Source: CAYMWF01 sp964394085 [NCBI: uncultured Gemmatimonadota bacterium] (GTDB lineage: Bacteria; GCA-2686955; CAYMWF01). From it: 48,665 bases of DNA. Both the position numbers and the translations under genes were made by a program. The stretch spans positions 36,779 to 85,443 of the forward strand of contig CAYMWF010000013.1 of assembly GCA_964394085.1 (NCBI GenBank). Reading direction: 5' to 3'. The notes under the pieces were generated by a model, which made no database searches, was not told the DNA's origin, and was given only the letters and a program-made list of their open reading frames with translations. This document shows positions 8,232-16,493 of this stretch, piece by piece (position 1 is the first letter of the stretch; the number at the start of each line of letters is the position of its first letter).

Positions 8232-9344
8232 TTATAAATCGTCCGTGGAGCCCATGGTGAAATACCAGTTGCGGATATCGAGGAATTCGACAGGTTCGAG
8301 AGGGCTGTGGGCGAACTCGATATTCACCACCTTGACCTCCCATCCCTGGTTTCTGAATCCTGCATCGTGGAAACTTCCGGCGTACAACCAGGAAGGATGC
8401 ATCCAGGCGCGGAGGCGGGCGGCGCCTGCGGCAGCGGCAAATTCCTCGGCGGCGTGAAGCAGCCCCGCCTCCAGGCCGGGGTCTCTCTCGGAAAAAAAAT
8501 CCATGACATATGCGATCCGCGGCTCGGGCGTCGAATTTCGTATTACGACATATCCCTTCAGCTCGCCTTCCTTTTCTGCGGTAATCATGGAATAAGAACA
8601 GTCCGGGCGCTCGAAATATCGCCAGGTCAGAAACTGGGCCGTCCGGATCTCAGTGATCGGGTGAAGATCTTTGACGCGCCTCCAGAAGAGGTTGAAATCT
8701 CTCCCCGGGGTATCCACCAGTCTGAAAACCATCCCGGTTCCTTTATCTTCCAGGCGCCAGCCGGAAAGAGGTGCACCCATCCCTTTTCCCGTCGCCTTCG
8801 TCCGCGACACTCGCCTGGCGACCTTTGCACCGAATTGCGCCAGTTTCCCGCTCCCGCCGAAGACGGCGCCGGTGGACAACTCTTTTTCCAGAACGGGAAT
8901 ATCCCCGATATCCTTGTACTTGAGCAGTCTTTTCCCCACCGTGTATGCAGACTCGTTCGGGAAACCGTACCCGATATAAACAGATATCCCTTCCGCATAT
9001 TCTATCTGTTTTTTGAACAGCTCGATTAACGGGCGCGCACCCTTCTTGAAATCCTGATCGATGAAGGTATCGCCGGGAGCGCCTACGCACAAACCCTTTC
9101 CGAAATAGCTCATCAGTCTCAACTGGGAAGAATAGTGCCCCCTTATTTTGCCAGACGCATCCTCGATCAGGGATATATGGCGGGCCATATCGATATAACT
9201 GCCCTTAAACTTCCACAGCCACTCCTCCATCGACCGGTCCGAATCGAAAACCTTGTTGAAGAGGTTGTTAATCTCCTGTTCGTCGCCGTCGCGATAGTCC
9301 CGGGCAAACCAGTCCCTTCGTTTTTTTGTGTCACCTGACCCCAT
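8232..9344 (-). CDS. Second double-GNAT-like acyltransferase family protein
   Basis: The product is 370 residues from the ATG at 9344, chosen because GGGAG stands seven bases upstream; an in-frame upstream start at 9389 lacks one. Like its neighbour at 5342-6418 it starts with a DGDEQEINNLFNKVF helix, then EEWLWKFKGSY and IRGHYSSQLRLM. These are followed by a probable acyl-CoA loop (IDQDFKKGARPLIELFKKQIEYA) and a GYGFPNESAY segment. A second lobe contains FLTWRYFERPDCSY and LKGYVVIRN. The two proteins share architecture and local motifs but are quite divergent. This supports an old duplication with different substrates. Function beyond the family is unknown. Confidence 0.7.
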   Translation of the reverse strand: MGSGDTKKRRDWFARDYRDGDEQEINNLFNKVFDSDRSMEEWLWKFKGSYIDMARHISLIEDASGKIRGHYSSQLRLMSYFGKGLCVGAPGDTFIDQDFKKGARPLIELFKKQIEYAEGISVYIGYGFPNESAYTVGKRLLKYKDIGDIPVLEKELSTGAVFGGSGKLAQFGAKVARRVSRTKATGKGMGAPLSGWRLEDKGTGMVFRLVDTPGRDFNLFWRRVKDLHPITEIRTAQFLTWRYFERPDCSYSMITAEKEGELKGYVVIRNSTPEPRIAYVMDFFSERDPGLEAGLLHAAEEFAAAAGAARLRAWMHPSWLYAGSFHDAGFRNQGWEVKVVNIEFAHSPLEPVEFLDIRNWYFTMGSTDDL

Positions 9345-9460
9345 GGTGCATCTCCCGGCATAGCGCCGCCCGCTCATTCGAATCCGCAATCAACCTTCGT
9401 TACCCGACATTCCTTTTAAAATAAATTTTGGGGCTGCCGCAAACATGATATAAGGGTTTC

Positions 9461-10189
9461 ATGTTCGAGTTTTTTTCAAAGCTGCCGCCCGTTTCGCTGA
9501 TCGTCTTCCCCGGTCCGGTAATCGTCTTCCTGATTATCGGCGCCGCTCTCCTGTCAGGATACATCAAATTACAGCTGGGAGTGAAGACCAACTATACAAG
9601 AAAACTATTTCATGTGATCATCTTCAGTCTCGCCGGCATTCTTCACGCCGTTTACGGCGTCGAAGCGGTAAACCTGCTGGGTATTTTGATGGGACTCTTC
9701 ATTCTGGTGATATTGATGCTGGGAGAGGGTTCAATTTTCTTCGAAGGGCTGGCGAGGGAAGAAGATCGGCCGCAACGCGGATTATATGTTCTGGTGCCGT
9801 ATCTGACTACCGCCGCAGGAGGTATCGCGGCCAATATTCTGTTTCCGGGTTTCGCGGTGATAGGCTACCTGGTCAACGGGTGGGGAGACGCGGCCGGCGA
9901 ACCCGTCGGTGTGAGGTTCGGGAGACACCCCTTCCGGGTTCCGAGCATCACGGGGATAGCCGCAATACGAACGCTGGAAGGATGTCTGGCGGTTTTCGGC
10001 TGCTCGGTGGCCGCAGCTTTTACGGGAGCCTTCTTTCTCCTCGGCTATCCGATCATGCCGTCGCTTGCAGCGGCTCTGGCGATCGGAGCCGCCTCGACAA
10101 TAACAGAGGCGGCGACTCCGCATGGCATCGATAATCTCACCATACAGGTCGCCGCGTCCGCGTCCGCATATGTCCTCCTCGCCGGATGA
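9461..10189 (+). CDS. Polyprenol/dolichol kinase-like integral membrane protein
   Basis: This 242-residue, very hydrophobic protein has about seven predicted membrane helices. The segment GWGDAAGEPVGVRFGRHPFRVPS at about 140-163, followed by RTLEG, matches the CTP-binding signature of the dolichol kinase/phytol kinase/SEC59 family and of phosphatidate cytidylyltransferases. An early RKLFHV segment is also typical of the SEC59/VTE5 kinases. The expected reaction is CTP-dependent phosphorylation of an isoprenoid or lipid alcohol at the membrane. It is encoded opposite to the GNAT gene, so 9345-9460 probably holds divergent promoters. The substrate cannot be read from sequence. Confidence 0.7.
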   Translation: MFEFFSKLPPVSLIVFPGPVIVFLIIGAALLSGYIKLQLGVKTNYTRKLFHVIIFSLAGILHAVYGVEAVNLLGILMGLFILVILMLGEGSIFFEGLAREEDRPQRGLYVLVPYLTTAAGGIAANILFPGFAVIGYLVNGWGDAAGEPVGVRFGRHPFRVPSITGIAAIRTLEGCLAVFGCSVAAAFTGAFFLLGYPIMPSLAAALAIGAASTITEAATPHGIDNLTIQVAASASAYVLLAG

Positions 10190-10276
10190 CTGTCTTTAAA
10201 GATTGGCTGTCGCTGTAAAAAGCGACCCAAGACGATAAATGACGAGGTTGATAAAGGGGCTATGCTGAACGAGTTC

Positions 10277-10489
10277 TCAGTACAAAAAATCTTCTTCGAG
10301 CCAGGCCGTCTCCTGTCGACCCATAAACCGTCTCGCGTCAAGACCCACGTCTTCAAGCAGAACAAGCGCTTTGATCTTCTTGACCAGCTGCTTCTTTCCC
10401 AGGTTCATCCCCAGAAACAACCCAAGGGCGTATCCGAGAAAGAGTCCGGGAAGTAAACCGATTGTGATATACCAGATACTCATGTCCAT
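10277..10489 (-). CDS. Small single-pass membrane protein of unknown function
   Basis: The product is 70 residues from ATG 10489, or 68 from ATG 10483; GGAG upstream suits either. Residues about 5-30 form one membrane helix rich in small residues (GLLPGLFLGYALGLFLGMNLG, a glycine-zipper-like pattern). It is followed by a basic stretch (KKQLVKKIKALV) and an acidic C-terminal tail. The frame extends further upstream to 10633, but that part has no initiation signal. It converges on the polyprenol kinase-like gene; an inverted repeat GTCGCT/AGCGAC at about 10210-10226 lies between them. I do not recognise the family. Confidence 0.5.
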   Translation of the reverse strand: MDMSIWYITIGLLPGLFLGYALGLFLGMNLGKKQLVKKIKALVLLEDVGLDARRFMGRQETAWLEEDFLY

Positions 10490-11068
10490 TCCACTCCGCG
10501 CTGCAGATACCTGTTGCAAGTTCCAGTATATTGTAACACCAAATAACGCGAATGCAAATTTAACTGCGCAAATCCTATTTATTCGTAAAATACCGCTGAC
10601 TCCGGATACGGCCGGCAAAAGGCCCGGTTTCATGTCACGGAAACGGAAATGACGCGGCCATTTGCATAGTATAACGGCGGTTCAAACGCCGACGGTCTCT
10701 CCGGAATGAAGCGGTCATGTCCGTAGAATATCAGCATTCGAATGCCGGCGGTTTCCGGTGATCGAGTGTTCCGGTTAAACAGGACCGGGGTAAAAACACT
10801 TTGTTTACATTCCATCGGCGCTGGTCTACAATACCATGCCAAGGGATCGCTCCGCCGGCTGTTCGACGGTTAACCCGCATTTCTCACAAGCTTTAATCTC
10901 AAGTTGCAGGAAATGCGCCCGGTTCCGACGTCCGGTTTTGATACGCTCTGATCCGGCCGGGCAGTTCCGACCCGCGACGGCGTCAAAGCATGAAAAACAG
11001 TTGTTGCCGGGGCCGGAGAAAAAGAAGATGCACAGTGAGTGTCGGGCTTACCGGCCCGCTTAAACAAG
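10490..11068. other. Intergenic stretch without a supported gene
   Basis: This long stretch lies between the small membrane protein and the PepSY-type gene, and presumably contains their divergent promoters. Short open frames exist on both strands, but none has a good initiation site or family-like sequence. A T-loop-like string (GGTTCAAACGCC near 10679) has no acceptor stem or anticodon arm around it. Nothing else is evident. Confidence 0.5.
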
Positions 11069-11470
11069 ATGAAGAACTGGCGAAAGGTTCACAGATTTTC
11101 TTTCGGATATCTCAAACTGACGAGTATCTTCATCGCCGCGGTGATGGTCTGTATCGCGGTTACAGGTATCCTGTACAACCATCAGCACGATCTCGCCTGC
11201 CTGAGAGACGGCAGGATTCACTCGGGCATTCTTCCGGGCAAATACCAGGAAAAACTCGATCGAGTAAGAGAAGCGCAGGGTCTGGGAGAGCTTTTCCCGG
11301 AGGAAGCCGATCGAGTGCCGGTCATGTGGGTTATAATAGACCTTCACACGGGCGATTTTTTCGGCCCGTGGGGACGGTGGTTTTATGATATCATCGCAGT
11401 GATGTTCGTGGTGCTGGCCGTGACCGGCATCTATATGTATCTCAAAATCAGAAAGAAAAGCCGGTTCTGA
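11069..11470 (+). CDS. PepSY-associated two-helix membrane protein
   Basis: This 133-residue protein has an N-terminal MKNWRKVHRFSFGYLK motif, a first helix (SIFIAAVMVCIAVTGILYNH), an extracytoplasmic segment of about 75 residues and a C-terminal helix (FYDIIAVMFVVLAVTGIYMYLKI). Paired W/H-rich cytoplasmic and 'VTGxxxY' helix motifs are those of PepSY_TM-like proteins, which accompany iron-siderophore or peptide systems. The first helix and its histidines resemble half of a larger PepSY_TM protein, so this is a minimal form. The start is uncertain: an in-frame GTG at 11039 is possible. It precedes the periplasmic OB-like gene by 33 bases and is probably co-transcribed with it. Confidence 0.65.
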   Translation: MKNWRKVHRFSFGYLKLTSIFIAAVMVCIAVTGILYNHQHDLACLRDGRIHSGILPGKYQEKLDRVREAQGLGELFPEEADRVPVMWVIIDLHTGDFFGPWGRWFYDIIAVMFVVLAVTGIYMYLKIRKKSRF

Positions 11471-11503
11471 CCATCAGACGGAATAGACCGGGAGGTAAAA
11501 AGC

Positions 11504-12004
11504 ATGATAGTTCGATTCGCGATAGTTTTAACGATGTGCCTTGCAGCTGTCCAGGCTTTCGCCACGGAGCCGCTGCCGACCGAAATTAAAGAAGCAGAGT
11601 CAGGCAATTATTCAGTAGCGTCTGTTTTCGAAAACATCAATACCCTCCAGAATAAAGAAATAATGCTATCAACGAAAGTGATCAGCGCCTGCGCCGGAGG
11701 ATGCAAGATGTGGGTGGCTGACGATGGTTATACCAAAGGGAAGCCCTTCATCCTGGTAAGAGCGAAAGATGACGCATTCAAATTCGACACCGATCTCGCG
11801 GGGAAACCGGTGACGATGAAGGGTTATGCAGTCGGCTCCTATCTCGATTTCTGTCCTGAAGGGAAAACCGGAGATTCGAGCGGCGGCAGCCATAAAACCT
11901 CCGACAAACATTCCGGGAAAGAAGACGGCTGCAAACCGCGCGTTCTTTCGGATGAGCTCGGCTCAATCACTTTTTTCGCATTAACGGTAGATGAGGATAA
12001 ATAA
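11504..12004 (+). CDS. Periplasmic OB-fold-like protein with CxxxC motif
   Basis: This is a 166-residue exported protein. MIVRFAIVLTMCLAAVQAFA is a good signal peptide with cleavage after AFA, and GGGAGG lies seven bases upstream of the ATG. The core NKEIMLSTKVISACAGGCKMWVADDG, followed by KPVTMKGYAV, resembles small OB-fold domains such as DUF4920 proteins, where a Cys-containing strand pair precedes Trp/Met. A hydrophilic His/Ser/Lys/Asp-rich insertion with two more cysteines (FCPEGK, DGCKPR) precedes the last strand, so one or two disulfides or a metal site are possible. It is likely in one operon with the PepSY-type membrane protein. Role unknown; an envelope metal- or redox-related job is a guess. 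Confidence 0.65.
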   Translation: MIVRFAIVLTMCLAAVQAFATEPLPTEIKEAESGNYSVASVFENINTLQNKEIMLSTKVISACAGGCKMWVADDGYTKGKPFILVRAKDDAFKFDTDLAGKPVTMKGYAVGSYLDFCPEGKTGDSSGGSHKTSDKHSGKEDGCKPRVLSDELGSITFFALTVDEDK

Positions 12005-12048
12005 TCGAACTACGACCGAATACAATTCAGAATCGAAAACCCGATTTC

Positions 12049-12639
12049 ATGCAGGATTCAGGACTGACCATAACCAAGGAAGAAATCAACTTCCTCCCCC
12101 TGACCAGGTTCTCCGGTAAAATCAACATGGTGACCACCCCGGGGGAAATCGCCCGGGCCGCGAGAGAGCTCAACGGCATCCGTTTGCTGGGGTTCGATAC
12201 CGAGAGCAAACCGAGCTTCACAAGGGGAGAAAACCATCCCATCTCATTGATCCAGCTCGCCACCGAGGATACAGCCTGGCTGTTCAGAGTCAATATCCTG
12301 GATATGCCCGAGGAACTATGGCGATTGGTGGAGGATCCATCCGTCCATAAAGTCGTTCAGGCCGCGGCCCAGGAAAAAAACCAGCTCCAGCAGGACTTCG
12401 GAGTATCGGCAGCCGGACTCATAGACCTACTGCCGATCGCGAAGGAAGCCGGATGCCATCCCCTGAGCATTCGGGCGCTTGCCGCGATCTTTCTGAACGA
12501 ACGCGTATCGAAATCCGCACGGATTACCAACTGGGAACGTAAGCATCTCTCCAGAAAGCAGATCCGCTACGCCGCCACCGACGCCTGGGTCAGTCTCAGA
12601 ATCTATCTCAGGATGAGGGAGCTGGGTCTGGCGGGTTGA
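12049..12639 (+). CDS. RNase D-like 3'-5' exonuclease domain protein
   Basis: This 196-residue protein consists of a single DEDDy exonuclease domain. It matches the family whose members read GFDTE-KPSF, then a second Asp motif, then YAATDAW: here GFDTESKPSF (Asp50, Glu52) and YAATDAW (Tyr174, Asp178) are intact. The motif II Asp, usually in RDDIxxLQ, aligns with Glu109 in AQEKNQLQ. There is no HRDC domain, so it is shorter than E. coli RNase D. Expected activity is metal-dependent removal of 3' nucleotides from RNA or DNA. The start lacks a clear ribosome-binding site. It follows the OB-like gene by 44 bases, and its 3' end overlaps the convergent hydrolase gene by 32 bases. Confidence 0.8.
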   Translation: MQDSGLTITKEEINFLPLTRFSGKINMVTTPGEIARAARELNGIRLLGFDTESKPSFTRGENHPISLIQLATEDTAWLFRVNILDMPEELWRLVEDPSVHKVVQAAAQEKNQLQQDFGVSAAGLIDLLPIAKEAGCHPLSIRALAAIFLNERVSKSARITNWERKHLSRKQIRYAATDAWVSLRIYLRMRELGLAG

Positions 12640-13360
12640 ACGTTCCCGTTTCCAGAAAACGTATTGTCAGTTCGATAACCTGTTTATCCCGCATGATGAA
12701 GGTGTGAGAGCAGGGTACTTCGACAAAATCGGTAATTCCCGGCGCGCGGGTCCGTTCCACGGCAACCTTTCCATCGTCCTTTCCGGGTAACAGCATGGAT
12801 GTAAACGGGTTCAGGCTCATCGTTCCCGCAATCACTCCGGCTTCGTAGGAGATCGGTGCAAGCCCGGCCGGGACGCTTTCTGGGCCGGTTCCCAGCTCTC
12901 TTCCCGCCGGACCGAAAATCCATCCGAACAGAGCCGAACCACCCAGCTTGTCGACAAGCTCGCTGCCGCGATTCGGAGGAGCGAGCATCACTACTCTGCC
13001 GAGGTTGGGACAGGGGTGATTCTCCAGGTACAGACGAACCAGGATCCCGCCGAGAGAATGGGTGACGAAGTTAATCTTCCTGTCCGGATCCGTGCAGTTT
13101 TCCCGGATGGCTTCACCCGGAAAAGAACGGGCGAGCTCGCCGATTTGAAGTGAACGCGACGGATAGTTAACATTCACTACTGTGTAGCCACGTTGCTCTA
13201 GTGCGGCTTCCATAACCCGCATCGAACCCGCTTTACGGGCGAGCCCATGCACAAGGACCGCATAGTCGGAGCATGTCGTCATTCCATCTCCAGCAGCATC
13301 CGGGAACCCGGGCGTCGTGAGGGTAATCCCGACGAAAAACATTATGACTGCGGTTCTCAT
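12608..13360 (-). CDS. Secreted lipase-like alpha/beta hydrolase
   Basis: This is a 250-residue alpha/beta hydrolase with an N-terminal hydrophobic segment (TAVIMFFVGITLTTPGFPDA), probably a signal peptide. The oxyanion region is VLVHGLARKAGSM, the nucleophile elbow is THSLGGI (Ser in GxSxG-like HSLGG at about 105-109), and the catalytic His is probably in EVPCSHTFIM near the C-terminus. This layout is that of triacylglycerol lipase/PGAP1-like enzymes that act on esters at the cell envelope. An acidic residue of the triad is not certain from sequence alone. The gene converges on, and overlaps, the RNase D-like gene. Confidence 0.8.
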   Translation of the reverse strand: MRTAVIMFFVGITLTTPGFPDAAGDGMTTCSDYAVLVHGLARKAGSMRVMEAALEQRGYTVVNVNYPSRSLQIGELARSFPGEAIRENCTDPDRKINFVTHSLGGILVRLYLENHPCPNLGRVVMLAPPNRGSELVDKLGGSALFGWIFGPAGRELGTGPESVPAGLAPISYEAGVIAGTMSLNPFTSMLLPGKDDGKVAVERTRAPGITDFVEVPCSHTFIMRDKQVIELTIRFLETGTFNPPDPAPSS

Positions 13361-13575
13361 ATGTGTCTATTCGCAAAACGGATCATCGAGGCTCAAGCCC
13401 GGTAATCGTGATTCTCCTTGCTCTTGCACGGTTTTTTTTGTTACTTCTCGGAACATATCGCCTCGACTCAGCGCTTTCGCGCCGTAAAAAATCGGACCGT
13501 GCACAGGAGACGGTATAGTGCCTGAAAAATTCGATTTCTTCAATGCGTCCGTGCGGCTATACGGAACAGTGGAAA

Positions 13576-14964
13576 ATGCAGGATAACGTCCGGGACCTTT
13601 TGCGCAAACGCAAGCGGTCTGTTTTTTATACCCTGGCCGGCGCCGTTCTTTTTATCACCGCACTCAATATCGGAAGCTGGTATTCCTACTTCAGCACCCG
13701 CGACCTGCTCGACAGACAGCTCGGCGCGCAGCTCGAGGCGATATCCGCGACAATGGCGCAAATTCTGGACCACCGCGAGCTTCGCAGCCTGGCGAGCGGG
13801 ACGGACGACGAATACACGCGCTTCATCATACGCAGGTCTTTAGAGAAGGTAAAACGCGCGAACGATCTGGAAGCCGTATTCATTTTCGATGGTAACCTGA
13901 ATTCGCTGATCGACACCCGCGTTGAGTTCACGCAAGGCGATCATTACGGCTACATGTTATCCGACTCGCTGACCATTCAGGCCGCATGGCGTGACGGTTC
14001 GGCGCATTCTCCATTACACGAAATCGACGGATCATATTTTAAAAGCGGATACTTCGCTATCTATGCCGGGCCAAGGACGCCGCTGGCCATGATCTGCTCG
14101 GATGCCAGCGCCGATTTTCTCGAAAAGCTGGCGGCTCTCAGAACCGCCCTGTCGCTGTTCGCCGTAGTGAGCGTGATCGTGCTGTCGATCGTAAGCGCGT
14201 CGATGCTCCGATCGGTGCGTGCCCTGGTCAGGGCCCAGGAAGAAGTCGGGAAAAGCGAAAAACTCGCCCTTGTCGGCAAAATGGCGGCGGGTATCGCTCA
14301 TGAAATAAGGAACCCCCTGGGTATTATCAAAAGCACGGCCGATATCATCAGGCGAAATTACGGAACCGACGAGGATGAAATCTTCGATTACATCCCATCC
14401 GAAGTAGAAAGGGTCGATAACCTCGTGGAGGGGTTCCTGTCGATGGCGAGGGAGCAGGCTCCCCAGATTGAAAGGGTTAATGCATCCGCCTGGCTTGATG
14501 GGACGGTTTCCCGGCTCGAGCCGCTCTGCCGGGAAGAAGAGGTTTCCCTGAACCTTGCTCCACCCGATTCGTCGATCGAGCTGAATATAGACCGGGAACT
14601 TTCGGAGCGTGTACTGCGCAATCTCGTATCCAACTCGATCGCCGCCGGCAGGGAAGCCGGTTCGAGGGATCTGAAGATCAATATCTACGCCGGAACGGGA
14701 AAAACGCTGATCGAACCGGATGTTCAAAGCAGCGGACACGAAGTAGAAAATCGCCTGGTGGTATACGTGGAGGATAACGGTCCCGGGATTCCCGAATCCG
14801 CAGCCGAAAATATTTTCGAGCCCTTCTTCACGACCAGACGGGCCGGAACGGGGCTCGGGCTCGCCATAGCCAGGGCGGACATGGAAAGCCAGGATGGCCT
14901 GCTGCAGCTCGAACCGTCGGATTCAGGAACCGTTTTCAGCTGCTGGTTCCCGCTCGCCCGCTGA
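13576..14964 (+). CDS. Membrane sensor histidine kinase (NtrB-type)
   Basis: The product is 462 residues from the ATG at 13576; an in-frame ATG at 13543 lacks a ribosome-binding site. It has a basic N-terminus, a first helix (SVFYTLAGAVLFITALNIGSWY), an extracytoplasmic sensor of about 150 residues and a second helix (LSLFAVVSVIVLSIVSASML). A HisKA domain carries the phospho-acceptor in AGIAHEIRNPL, and a HATPase domain has the N box (RVLRNLVSNSI), G1 (VEDNGPGIP) and G2 (RAGTGLGLAI). It autophosphorylates and passes phosphate to a response regulator. The sigma-54 activator starts 90 bases downstream and is the probable partner. The sensed signal is unknown. Confidence 0.9.
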   Translation: MQDNVRDLLRKRKRSVFYTLAGAVLFITALNIGSWYSYFSTRDLLDRQLGAQLEAISATMAQILDHRELRSLASGTDDEYTRFIIRRSLEKVKRANDLEAVFIFDGNLNSLIDTRVEFTQGDHYGYMLSDSLTIQAAWRDGSAHSPLHEIDGSYFKSGYFAIYAGPRTPLAMICSDASADFLEKLAALRTALSLFAVVSVIVLSIVSASMLRSVRALVRAQEEVGKSEKLALVGKMAAGIAHEIRNPLGIIKSTADIIRRNYGTDEDEIFDYIPSEVERVDNLVEGFLSMAREQAPQIERVNASAWLDGTVSRLEPLCREEEVSLNLAPPDSSIELNIDRELSERVLRNLVSNSIAAGREAGSRDLKINIYAGTGKTLIEPDVQSSGHEVENRLVVYVEDNGPGIPESAAENIFEPFFTTRRAGTGLGLAIARADMESQDGLLQLEPSDSGTVFSCWFPLAR

Positions 14965-15054
14965 AACCGGACAGCCGGTTTACTGATTCGGGGGCGGTTC
15001 GGAACTGTGTGAAACAGAGACTGAGACGGGGCGCCCCCGAAACTGGAGCTTGAC

Positions 15055-16488
15055 ATGGCAAGAATACTCGTAGTCGACGATGAAAAGAAAATGACCCGCG
15101 TGCTTAAGCTTCTCCTGGACGGGGAAGGCCATACGACGGATACGAGCGGCAGCGCGGAGGACGCCGTCCGGCTGCTGGATCAATACATTTACGATATCGT
15201 CGTTACGGATCTCAAGATGCCTGGAAAGAGCGGCATAGACCTTCTCCGCGACGTCAAGGAAAAGCGCCCCGAAACCGAGGTGGTGATGATGACCGCCTAC
15301 GCAACCACACGGTCGGCCGTGGAGGCGATGAAGTCCGGGGCGTACGATTACATTATCAAGCCCTTCGAAAACGACGAGCTGTTATTGCTCGTAAAGCGGA
15401 TTCTCGAAAAACAGTCGCTCACTTCGGAGAAGACCGCTCTGGCCGAAGAAAACAGGGAGCTCAAGAAGCAGATAAGAGGCGGTCTCGACAAGACCGGCCT
15501 GATCGGCAGGGGCGAAAGGATGCAGGAGGTGTATCGACTGGTTGAAAAAGTCGCCCCGACCACAACGACGGTGCTGATTCGCGGCGAAAGCGGAACAGGA
15601 AAAGAACTGATTGCACGATCGATCCACGTGAACTCCCAGGGAGCAGAAGGTTCGTTCGTGCCGGTTCATTGCGCGGCGTATCCCGAAACCCTCCTCGAAT
15701 CCGAGCTGTTCGGGCATGAAAAGGGCGCATTCACGGGAGCCGCCACGAGAAGGATCGGAAGGTTCGAAAAAGCTGCCGGCGGCACACTGTTTCTCGATGA
15801 AGTCGGAGAAATCTCGCCTACGGTGCAGGTGAAGCTGCTGCGCGTGCTCCAGGAGCGGAGCTTCGAGCGACTGGGCGGTGATACTGCAATCCATACCGAC
15901 GCCAGGATTGTTGCCGCAACCAACCGCAACCTGGAGCAGGCGATGGAGGAGGGGCTTTTCCGCGAGGATCTTTTTTACCGGCTGTATGTATTCCCCATCG
16001 AACTCCCTCCCCTGAGGGAAAGGATGGATGATCTCGACGAGCTGATAGCGCATTTCCTTGAAAAATTCGAGGGTAAAGGCGTTCGGATTACCAGGAAAGC
16101 GAGAACCGTCATTCAGAGGCACGGATGGCCCGGGAATGTCCGCGAACTGGAAAACGCCATTGAACGTGCTCTCATCCTGGCGGGAGGAGACAGCATCGAT
16201 GTCCGGCACCTCCCGGAGATTCTCCAGCGCGGTTCGGACGGAGACGGCCTGACCGCCGGTGGTGTTCGGAGCCGCAGGATCTCAGGTCGTGGAGAAACGA
16301 TCCTGTCGACTCTGCATCTCGAAACGATGGAAAAGGAGATGATCCAGTCGGCCCTGGCGCGGGCCGGGGGGAACAAGAGCAGGGCGGCCGAACTCCTGGG
16401 GATAACCAGGCGGGCTCTGTACTCCCGAATGGAACGGCACAAAATACCGATCTCAGGCGAGGAGAGATCGGATGATCATAGATTGTAA
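15055..16488 (+). CDS. Sigma-54-dependent response regulator, NtrC family
   Basis: This 477-residue regulator contains a receiver domain at 1-120 with phospho-acceptor Asp52 (VVTDLKMPG) and Lys in IIKPFEN. An AAA+ domain follows at about 145-385 with Walker A GESGTGKE, the sigma-54 contact loop GAFTGA and Walker B TLFLDEVGE. A Fis-type helix-turn-helix occupies the last 50 residues (NKSRAAELLGITRRALYSRM). The receiver's phosphorylation state controls ATP-driven opening of sigma-54 promoters. GGAG stands six bases before the ATG. It is paired with the upstream histidine kinase. Its stop codon lies five bases from that of the convergent hybrid kinase. Target promoters were not found in the window. 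Confidence 0.95.
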   Translation: MARILVVDDEKKMTRVLKLLLDGEGHTTDTSGSAEDAVRLLDQYIYDIVVTDLKMPGKSGIDLLRDVKEKRPETEVVMMTAYATTRSAVEAMKSGAYDYIIKPFENDELLLLVKRILEKQSLTSEKTALAEENRELKKQIRGGLDKTGLIGRGERMQEVYRLVEKVAPTTTTVLIRGESGTGKELIARSIHVNSQGAEGSFVPVHCAAYPETLLESELFGHEKGAFTGAATRRIGRFEKAAGGTLFLDEVGEISPTVQVKLLRVLQERSFERLGGDTAIHTDARIVAATNRNLEQAMEEGLFREDLFYRLYVFPIELPPLRERMDDLDELIAHFLEKFEGKGVRITRKARTVIQRHGWPGNVRELENAIERALILAGGDSIDVRHLPEILQRGSDGDGLTAGGVRSRRISGRGETILSTLHLETMEKEMIQSALARAGGNKSRAAELLGITRRALYSRMERHKIPISGEERSDDHRL

Positions 16489-16493
16489 TAAAA

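Noticed and set aside
10670-10700. tRNA-like T-loop string GGTTCAAACGCC
   Set aside because: No acceptor stem, D-arm or anticodon arm can be drawn around it.
13361-13575. Sigma-54 promoter upstream of the histidine kinase gene
   Set aside because: No segment has both the GG and GC elements of a -24/-12 promoter at the required spacing.
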